In this document: piece by piece, positions 55,828 through 64,000 of the stretch
Layout of the letters: the number at the start of each line of letters is the position of its first letter
Position numbering within the stretch: position 1 is the first letter of the stretch
From: Microdochium bolleyi
Taxonomy: Eukaryota > Ascomycota > Sordariomycetes > Xylariales > Microdochiaceae
Direction of reading: 5' to 3'
Length of the DNA: 64,000 nucleotides
NCBI GenBank assembly: GCA_001566295.1
Contig: KQ964259.1
Location: 248,001 to 312,000, forward strand
Translations under genes and position numbers: made by a program
Notes under the pieces: model-generated
Told to the model about the DNA's origin: nothing
What the model saw: the letters and a program-made list of their open reading frames with translations, nothing else
Database searches by the model: none

Positions 55828-58074
55828 TTAGATCAAAGCTACGGTCCGGATATTGGAGTCACGCAGTAACGCCTCCGCTTCGTCCTTTGTGTCGAAATTG
55901 ACATATGCAATTCCCACTCTGCGGAAACAGCGGAACGAGCCAGGTTCGACCTGCGCGAACATCAGCCCCTTGATCCTCCAACTCTTCTGCAAGTACGGCT
56001 CGATGTAGACCCAGATCAGCGACGCGAGTTCTGCCACATCCTCCTGAGTGTCAAACACGGCCAGCATGCCCCTGGTAGGTATGGGGCTGTTCAAAATGAC
56101 CACGTCGCCATTGTTGAGGTCGCTGATGCTCCGAATGACCCTGCTATTCGGGACAAGGCTCCAGACTTTGGCTTCCAGGTCACGCTCAATGTCTAACATT
56201 GCGCACCACCCCATGAGGTTGATTTCGCCACTCTCAACCTCACCCATACCGTTCGGTGTTTTACCCTGAACTTCAGCAGACATCAGCCTTACGACCGAGG
56301 CTGCTCGATCGATGCCGCGCTCAGTCACGCCCACTGAGCCGATAAGTCCGTCGAGACTTGCCCACGACCAGGATGGTGCGCGGTACTCGGCTGGCCTGAC
56401 TTTTGCAGCCCCGCCCGCGTGCCAGCACAGGGTTTCGAGGAGGCTCTCCTCCCACATCCCTGCTAGGTATCGGTGCGGGCCAGGCTTGAGTGCTTCAAGC
56501 CTCGACTTCATGGCTTGCGCGATGCCCGAGATGGCGACGAGCTTGTCCTTCGCGAAGCTGAGCTTCAGCCCAGCGTAGCTCATCACAGTCGCGTTCCAGT
56601 CGAGGAAGACTTGCTCAAGATCGTCGTCGGTATGTCTGACCTCTCTTGCGTCGAGAAGCCGCTTCCACGGCGTGCGTGTGCTCTTTGGTGCGAGAGCATC
56701 TGCCGTGCTTGCGAACCTGCTTCCACGGCCAGAGTCTGCGACGTAGCCAATGACTACTTCCTCATCGCACCGCAGCGGGTTGACCTCGCAGCGTTTTCGT
56801 TCCCGGCACTCCCAGAAGATCTGCTTCGAGCCGAAGTACAACGTCCGCGGTGCCAAGAGGCGTTCCTGAAGGACCCAAGACCGCTCCGTCAGAGGCTCCC
56901 CCCGCCATGACGAGGCTTTCCAAGACCCGCCATCCTCGTCGCGGTACATGAAGGCTTCCTCTTCACCACCTGGTGTCGTCTTAATCCGCACGAAACTTGG
57001 CACAACGCTCGCAGGATCGCGCTCGAAGAAGAGGCCGCCGTCTGCATCCCTCGCGCTAAGTGCTGCGATACTGAAGTGTGCATTCTGATAGACGTCGTGC
57101 ATGCGGGAGGACTCGCGCTCCCAGTCCTGCGCGGAGTCCTGGAAGATGCAGAGCCGGTCAATCCAGAGATGGTCGACGCCAAAGTGCCTGGCGACCTTGA
57201 TGGCGTCTCGGAACGTGGTCGGCAGACTCGCAACGGGTTGTTCTTGGTGCAGGTAGTCCCAGGTAGTGGCTAGTAGTCGGAGCTGTTCTTCGGCAGGTCT
57301 GGGTCCCCAGGAGTAGCTCAGCGCCGCGTAGCGGATATCTTCGGGGCATTCATCCCCGTTGACCAGCTGGAATATCTCATTCGGACCCAGCTTCAAGAGA
57401 CGAGTTGGCCTGTACCCATTGGCGGTCGAAATGCAGTCGTTGTGTTCTGTTAGGCATTCGGACATCCAATCATCCATCATTTTCCAAGATTCCTCTGAAT
57501 CAGTACGCGGTCGGATGGCGAGGTTGATGTTGGGGAAATTCTTCTTGGGATCATCTGTTTGTGGAGACGGACTGTTCAGTGACTGAGCAAGACGTAACGG
57601 TCGTCATGGTTCTGATAAGGTTCATACCTCCGATCGCGACAAGTGGCAGCTGGCCATACCCAATTCCACACTCAAAGACTATGACCACCTGCGTCTGTCC
57701 TCCGTGTCGCTGGCGTGCCAGGTAGTACACCGAGAAGAAGCCGGCGAAGTGGCCGTCCCTCTGCTCCGCGAAGTCGTCCAGAACGATTGTGGCGGGCCAC
57801 GCGTTGCATAAAGCACACCCTGAACGGACCGAGTTCAACCAGGAGCCTTGGCCATCACGGTGACCGTACACAACATTCGGGGGGGATTCCCATTCCTCCG
57901 TGTCGAAGTCAATCCCTGCGAGGTAGTGTCAGCTTCTGGGCGGAATGACCCAGGACTTGGACACGAACGTTCCCTCACGAAATCTCGGCTGAAGTCCGAA
58001 AAGGTCATGAGCCCTTTGGTTCCCACGGGATCCGACATTCCCCTGAAGACGTCTTTGCACACGTTACAGAGCAT
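55828..58074 (-). CDS. HET-domain protein, second copy
   Basis: A non-self-recognition-type protein. The long exon (57554-55828) holds the complete HET domain: YAALSYSWGP, HLWIDRLCIFQDS and R-M-H-D-V-Y-Q-N-A-H-F-S-I-A-A, then LTERSWVLQERLLAPRTLYF, and a long C-terminal region with PSWSWASLDG. A 73-base intron (57627-57555) joins it to an upstream exon with the typical pre-HET segment (SGCALCNAW). A further N-terminal piece beginning MLCNVCKDVF at 58074 has a GTGAGG donor, but its phase does not match the next exon, so either another splice pattern, a later start, or a one-base lesion applies. The other HET gene in the window is unrelated outside the domain. Confidence 0.85.
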
Positions 58075-58724
58075 CCTGCCGGCTTGCGTCTTACTGACAG
58101 ATCGTGTTGATTGTGAGAAGATTCAGACTGTTTCCGACGCGCTGGGCGTGATTTGCGACTTGTCTAGGCTCTATTCACCCGAGATAGTTGTTGGGAACTG
58201 CGGGGTAACTATTTCCTATGCCAAGGGGCAGGACTTTGGGCAAATTGCACGTTGGGCCGTTGTTGGCTCTCCGGCAGCTAGGATCTGCCACTTGGCACGG
58301 CTGTGATTTGTCTTTGTGTAGATGTTTCTCCCCCTCCGCACGGTCTGGTCGGTCTCTTGCATATTTATTAGTCACGAGTACTCACTGGTGACTGGCGATA
58401 TATTGTGAACTTCCTGAAGTGTGTATAGCTGTGTATTACTTTCAGTTATGCCAACAGGACTGCATATTCGACAACCACTGTCACTGTACACCCCCAATAC
58501 CCACCTAACTGTAGGATCCCTTTCTCTTTTTGATCATCTGTCCTCCTTGCGAGCATAGGCCGGTCTCGACAACTGAAGCGCGGGAACGTAGACAAGGCCT
58601 CGACCGATTCTCAACCCTAACCATCAAAACCTCTTATTCTGGTGTTTACCGAAGCCGCCCACATAACAATGCACACTCCAACTTCCCAACTACCAGAAGC
58701 CCACGTTGCCATCCTATACTTCCT
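58075..58724. other. Intergenic, no gene seen
   Basis: 5' flank of the HET gene and 3' flank of the GH3 gene, both minus. Nothing recognised. Confidence 0.45.
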
Positions 58725-61181
58725 CTAACCAGGAACATTCACTACTGCTAGAGCGCAAATATCCCGACTACTAGCTCCCACATGAACCGTGTACTCCCCC
58801 TCCTGAACCAACCATGCTTGCGATACTACATGCCAAATACTCACATCCCTTCTTGTAAGCACAAATTCAACCGTAGCTGTTTCACCCGGCGCGAGCCTCG
58901 TCTTCTCGAAGCCCCGAAGCTGCTTGATGGGTCGATTCGGGATGCCAAGATACAACTGCGATACTTCCTCACCCGCCACGGGGCCAGTGTTAGTTATATC
59001 GACCTGAACTGTGAGGAGCGTGTCCCACAGCTGATCAAAAGTGACCTTGTCGCCCGATTGCCCACTTGCCACCAGCTCCTTCTCCTTCGTGACTCTCAAG
59101 CTCGAGTAATTGAAAGTAGTATAACTCAACCCAAACCCAAACTCAAACCTAGGCGCGACATTCTTGGCATCGAAGTCGCGGTAGTCAAGATACACGCCCT
59201 CGGTAAAATCACACTGCGGGAAGTTATCATTCGGTCCAGCCCGTCCGCAGGGGGCATAAACTGAATAATCACTCTCATTCCTCGGTACTGTGTACGGTAG
59301 TTTCCCCGAGAAATTCTCCTCGCCGTAGAGTAAGCTGACGAGTGCCTTGCCGCTGTACTGCCCAGGCAAATGGGCGAAGATGGTCGCGGTTACGTTCTCG
59401 TGGTCGATCCACTGGTCGACCAATCTCGGGCCGGCGTTGTGGATTATCACGATTGTGTTGGCGCATTTGCTCGCCACGTTCATGACGAGACTGTCGGAGT
59501 AGTCGTCGTGAAGACCATCGCGGTCCCAGCCCTCGGTGGCGATGGCGTTGATGAATACCAGGCACGCGTCCGAGGAGGGGTTGACGTCCGGCTCGGGCGA
59601 GATAATGTCCCAGTTCAGCCATGTGTCGTCTTGCATTGCGCGGTGGCTGAGCGCGCTTAGTGGGTCAATGATGTACGAGGGCCCGTTGGCGGCGGCGCGG
59701 CCGCCGCTTATTATTGTACCTCCGCGGGCAGCTTGGTCAAAGTGCTGTTCTGTGCCGAGGGTAACTTGTGCCATTTCGGGGGAGGAGTAGTAGCCCAGCT
59801 GGAAGAGGACGTCGGTGTTCTTGGTCCGGGGCGATGCGGCATCATAGCCGAAGACAGAGAGCATCGTCTGCTTGCCCTTGAAGGGGATGGTGTTGTTTGT
59901 GTTCTTGACTAGGACATGCCCAGCCACCGCGCCAGCGAAGTTCACGGGATTCGATTGCGGATTGCGGGCATCGACCTTGTCGTGCGGCAGGGAGAGGTTC
60001 TTCATCCCGATCCCTGGCTCAGGGAAGTCTGTGCCGTTCTGGCCGGCCTTGTACCAAGCGGCTAGTATCCTCACGGCCATATCCTCGACTCTGGACATGG
60101 GAACGGAGCCATTGTGGACAGCCTCGGTCAGGTTATCGCCCCAATACCCGCCATACGGCATTGTCATGTCCAGGCCAGCTAACGCCGAACCGACTCCGCT
60201 GTGCTGACCGTTCCAATCTGCTACAATGAACCCGTTGAATCCGAACTCGGTCTTAAGCACCCCGTTCATGAGCTTGCTGTTCTGGCAACCGTAGCTGTTG
60301 TTAGTACGCTGATAGGAACACATAATTGATGAGACGTTTGCATGAACTCCATCCATGAAAGGCCAGGCGTAGAACTCGTGGAGAGTGGTATCGTCGATGT
60401 TGGATGAGACGGCTTCCACTCCAAAATATGGACGGCGGTAGGTCTCTTGCTCGTTCCCAACAAAATGCTGGCCATAATCAAGTTAGTGGAATGTCCTCCC
60501 TCCTCTCTTCTTCAGTATTCGTGCCTGAACGAGGGCGGCTTCTCACCTTCAAGTTTGCAATGACACCTGCGTCCTGATGACCACGAATCGACTCAGCCGC
60601 CAGAATACCCGTCAGGTAAGGGTCAACAGAAAAGCCCTCCCAATTGCGTCCAGCAACAGGCACCCTCCCAAGAGGCCCCGCATTCGGACCAAGGAGGACA
60701 TTGATCCCCTTGGCCTTGAATTCTTTAGCCATGAACCACCCGCGCTGGTAGGTGAGGTTCTTGTCCCAACTAGCGCCAACGTGAATGCCAGAAGCGTACG
60801 CATTGACCAGGTCCGTGCCTCTCACACCGTTGCCGGCGTCCATGAGACACATGCCAGGCCATCCCAGACGAGGCACGGTACCCGTGTTGCCTGCGCAGGT
60901 GTTGGTTGTTGCTTTGAAGCCACGGGTGATGTTGACAACCTCTTCAAAGGCCATCTGCGCCATCAAGTCCCTGGCGCTGTCGTAGGCTGATTCCCAGCCA
61001 TTGGCGCCGTTGCCCTGCGCTGTGTTTGGTCGCGGATGTCAGACTTGTGCCATAATAAATGCAGGGCCCAGCCGGGTAGTGACGTACGTGAGGGGTAGAC
61101 TGGCGGTGACTGGCCATAGAAGTCAAGATCGGACAGGCTTGAAGCCAGAGCTGGGAGAACGAACAAGCTGAGGCGTCTCAT
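58725..61181 (-). CDS. Secreted GH3 beta-glycosidase (beta-glucosidase type), 769 aa
   Basis: Exons 61181-61088, 61019-60547 and 60467-58725 close to 770 codons. After the signal peptide comes the GH3 TIM-barrel domain with VPRLGWPGMCLMDAGNGVRG and NVLLGPNAGPLGRVPVAGRNWEGF, and the intron-restored N-L-K-H-F-V-G-N-E-Q-E block. The nucleophile is probably Asp273 in GFIVADWNGQHSG. The second, alpha/beta sandwich domain follows (…VFINAIATEGWDRDGL). The C-terminal fibronectin III-like domain contains DYRDFD…FEFGFGLSYTTF and ends with a VHVGASSRDI-type strand. Many sequons. This layout is that of fungal secreted beta-glucosidases; exact sugar specificity cannot be read. It releases glucose or related sugars from oligosaccharides. 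Confidence 0.93.
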
Positions 61182-62422
61182 TCTTTCAGAGGCCAGTCTT
61201 GTGAATGTCTAGCTGTGGATTGTTGGGTTGGTCGAAGATGCGCGTGAGATGCATGACAGCCAGACTTGGGGAGCACAGGCCGACCTGCTTGCTTCTTATA
61301 CACAGACCGCTAGGAGACCGGAGTCTGGGCATATGCGGATCTCCGCGCAACTTCTCCACATCGTGGTACCATGCTGGGATGTTATGTCCCCGGATCCATT
61401 TCTGGCTGCAGGCTCACTTCCGATACGTCACATCACCCTCGGCGGTGTCGGCACCTGTTGAGAAGCGGGCAGAGCGTGGGTATTAAATGCAGTTCTTCGA
61501 CAGGTATTGGAATAGTCAGTGGCGATCGAATTTGGCCCAGTTCACCGGTCGAGCACGGAACCAATTTTTGAAGTTGGGCAGGGTATTTGTTAACCATGGC
61601 CAATGGGGAAAACTTCCGGCCAGGGCGGCGTGGTTTAGACAGAACTCTAACCAAACCACCGAATAATCGCGAAGCAGGCGCTTCACCCTCAATCGGGCCT
61701 ATAACCTAGCAATGTGGTCTTCTGATGTCCTACGCTCGCTATTTGCAGTAATTCCCCGCTTTCTCCAAGGCTCCAACCCCCGCACACGACGTCATCCCAG
61801 TCTGGGAGACAGAAAATGTGCCGGCGGATATCGAGGTTACGGTCGTGATTGCATACATATTGCCGGAAGCGAACCCACAAGGTCAGCTCAACCTCATAAT
61901 GTCTGCTCTTAGCGAATTGTAGGGCGAAAATGATTCAAGAACTCAAGATCACCGTTCCATTCCTACAAAACCTGCTTTTGAAATATCCAATTTGCCAATC
62001 TTGACTCATTATTGCCGATCTTGTCTACGTGTGCATGACTACGACACTTGCACCTATTGTAATGGCATGAGTTGTAAAACGTCTCAGCCTTTACCTATTT
62101 GACCCCACATGTGTCGAATGCTTTCCAGGTACACTGGAGGGAGCTTTGCCACCGTCGGGAATGAGAGACACGATAGCCTCACCAACCCCTTTGTCTTATA
62201 GCACTTTTCAGTGATTCAGAACCTATCCTCGTTGCCGAGTAAGACTGAGAGACCGAGCCCTCGATGTATAGATTGGCGGCACGCTAAGTGTGCATATAAA
62301 ACCAGCGTCTGCTAGCAATCTGGTAATGCTCATAACTATGACTTATAGTCAGCCAAAGTATTCCCACGCAAACCTTTCATCACTACCAGCGCCCTTGGTC
62401 AACACGCCGCACCGGTCTGAAG
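61182..62422. other. Divergent intergenic region between GH3 and lectin genes
   Basis: 1.2 kb holding the promoters of the minus-strand GH3 gene and the plus-strand lectin gene. AT-richer around 61915-62060. No gene seen. Confidence 0.5.
61295..61300 (-). promoter_or_regulatory. Possible TATA element of the GH3 gene
   Basis: TATAAG on the coding strand about 115 bases before the start codon. Position plausible, sequence short. Confidence 0.35.
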
Positions 62423-63280
62423 ATGGTCATCCTCACAAACGGCACGATTATTACCCTAGTCAACCTGCTCACGCAGGAATGTCTTGACCTCTCCAACGGT
62501 ACGTTGCTTGCTCTTTGGTATAACAAATTTAGCCCTCACACCTATACTACAACCTCAAACCATCAACATCCGCTACATCACCTAGACTCGCCACCTGTGC
62601 AAAGCTCATACGTTGCTCAGGCTACTCCATGGACAACACGCCCGTCATAAGCTATGGCTGCCACTACCAGGCCAATCAGCAGTGGACGCTGTTTGAGCAG
62701 GACTCTGTGGGCACCTGGCCAGTGTGGTCCCTCATCAACAAGGCCACTGGAAGTGAGTCATCCCATTCAGATCCCCGTGGGCACGTTCCACGAGCATTAC
62801 CAGCATGAACGCAGAGACTGATGCGGGGTGTTGCTCGCAGGTGCCATGCAGCTTGTGGACGGGCCCTCGCCACTCATCAAGGGCTTCCAGCCAGCCGAGG
62901 ACAGCGCCGCGGCGGGCCAGAGCTGGCGCTTGGTCTCGGCCGAGCCGGACTTTGAGCTTCTGATGTAAGTGCTTCTGGGAGATCGCGCAAGTGGGAGGAT
63001 GTAAGGCATCTTGAACGAGCTGACCGTGCCCCACGTTAGGATCCAAAACACATTGACCAACACCTATGCCACTTCTCTCGACGATTATGTTGATGGGTAA
63101 GTTTAGACCTCTCGGCCCGCCAAAAAGATGACGGCGACGGTTGTCCTCTCCCAAAGTACAACAAACTGATTATTGTGCCGCAATGATAGTGGACGTGCCA
63201 TCGGCGGCACCACCGGCAACGTAGAGACCGCTCAGCATCGTCAGCTGTGGAGGGTCACTGTCGTCGATGCACCCCTCTAG
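62423..63280 (+). CDS. Ricin-type (beta-trefoil) lectin, five exons, 159 aa
   Basis: A small carbohydrate-binding protein. Exons 62423-62498, 62621-62752, 62841-62964, 63040-63096 and 63190-63280; every junction is GT/AG and the phases close to 160 codons. The N-terminus reads N-G-T-I-I-T-L-V-N, then the first trefoil unit C-L-D-L-S-N-G … ISYGCHYQANQQW, a classic QxW repeat. Later units contain QSWRLVSAEPDF and HRQLWRVTVVDA. No signal peptide is visible, so it is probably cytosolic, as in fungal defence lectins of similar size such as the Sclerotinia agglutinin. There is no attached catalytic domain, so it is a lectin rather than a ribosome-inactivating toxin. Possible roles are defence against grazers or storage. 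Confidence 0.85.
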
Positions 63281-64000
63281 ACGGGTTCCTCGTTGCAACG
63301 CTATGGGCGGAAGCATATCGTACAGCAAGATCAGTCTCTGAGAGTGTCGTGAGGTTCATGAGAGGGTGTTTGAGCGCGGGGAGTCCCAAGTTTTAAGCGA
63401 AGACAGGCATACATGTACCCTGGATGGCACCTCGTTGAGTGCGGGGCGCGTTGCAGAACATGGTCAGATTGGTGATGCCCCGCAAGGCAGCCGATGGGCA
63501 ATGTTACGTTATGCTCTGAGCTTGGTGGCGCCAACATCGCAGTCCAGTAAAAGAATGACGCATTTCTATCAGAAGTCTGCACGACACGAAATTGAATTAG
63601 CTAACGTGGGAAAGCCGCCCGGGAAGATGGTGCAGGGTCCCGAAAACCGGGACACCATGCTGGACAATGTCTGCCTCATTGGCGGCCGGATTCCAGTATT
63701 AGAGTCCCAGTGAAACAATGCTTAAGTAGTACAATGTCATTCCAGATGTGCTGAGTCTCTAGCGTGGCTCCATTAATTACCCTCACAAATTCCTTCAGAC
63801 TGCCGAGCCGTAGAGCTTTTTCGCTCGAGAGTCTGCTGTCTAAGTCATCAACGTTTCCCGCTGAGCCACATGTCGATAGTGCATCCGAGCGTGATGGCGC
63901 CCCGTAGTAGCTCGTACTGGAACCGGTCCAAGGCACGGTCGCAGAAAGCAAGTATCGAGGTGGCAACACTCGTTTTCGGGGTCGGGGAACGAGCGGTCTC
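63281..64000. other. Window end, no gene recognised
   Basis: 3' flank of the lectin gene. A minus-strand open frame (63969-63676) has no recognisable motif. A gene crossing the window edge cannot be excluded. Confidence 0.45.

Noticed and set aside
1..64000. Search by eye for tRNA, rRNA, CRISPR arrays and transposase or reverse transcriptase genes
   Set aside because: No T-loop-like GGTTCGA box in a cloverleaf context, no spaced repeats and no transposon motifs were found; short RNA genes could still be missed without a covariance search.

Overview
The window looks like nuclear DNA of a filamentous ascomycete, most likely a Sordariomycete. The evidence is short introns with GT/AG ends, HET-domain genes, a Zn2Cys6 regulator with a fungal_trans region, fungal CAZymes (CE5, CE16-like, GH3), a fungal-type P450 and a class I terpene cyclase. 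Genes lie on both strands, with no operons. I rebuilt exon structures by hand and kept only those where the reading phase closes exactly. Species placement is inference.

Left part (1-20 kb): mostly accessory and gene-poor. A complete five-exon P450 (386-2254, minus) sits beside two decayed genes: the C-terminal part of a fungal transcription factor (about 3958-4790) and a secreted FAD-linked oxidoreductase (6243-8136) interrupted by TAG codons of the kind produced by repeat-induced point mutation (RIP). After a gene-empty stretch come a HET-domain gene (11938-13140) and an intact six-exon terpene synthase (16604-19304) with unusually long introns, one holding a run of 25 G. P450, regulator, FAD oxidoreductase and terpene cyclase together suggest a partly dead terpenoid gene cluster.

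Middle part (20-41 kb): a secreted acid sphingomyelinase-like phosphodiesterase, an F-box-like protein, a class 3 lipase, a PD-(D/E)XK-like protein of unknown role, a pepsin-like aspartic protease, a homeobox plus C2H2 transcription factor of 1090 residues, and a single-pass membrane protein with a Ser/Thr-rich ectodomain.

Right part (42-64 kb): a set that fits plant cell wall use, namely a CE5 acetylxylan esterase-type enzyme, a Zn2Cys6 regulator divergent from a small cytosolic alpha/beta esterase, a CE16-type SGNH acetylesterase and a GH3 glycosidase. Interleaved are a secreted acetoacetate decarboxylase-fold protein, the HAUS6/augmin subunit, a second HET gene and a five-exon ricin-type (beta-trefoil) lectin. 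No tRNA, rRNA, CRISPR array or intact transposon was seen. The best leads are the decayed/intact terpenoid neighbourhood, the esterase-regulator-glycosidase neighbourhood, and two genes (PD-(D/E)XK-like and the second HET gene) whose N-terminal frames do not join by normal introns.
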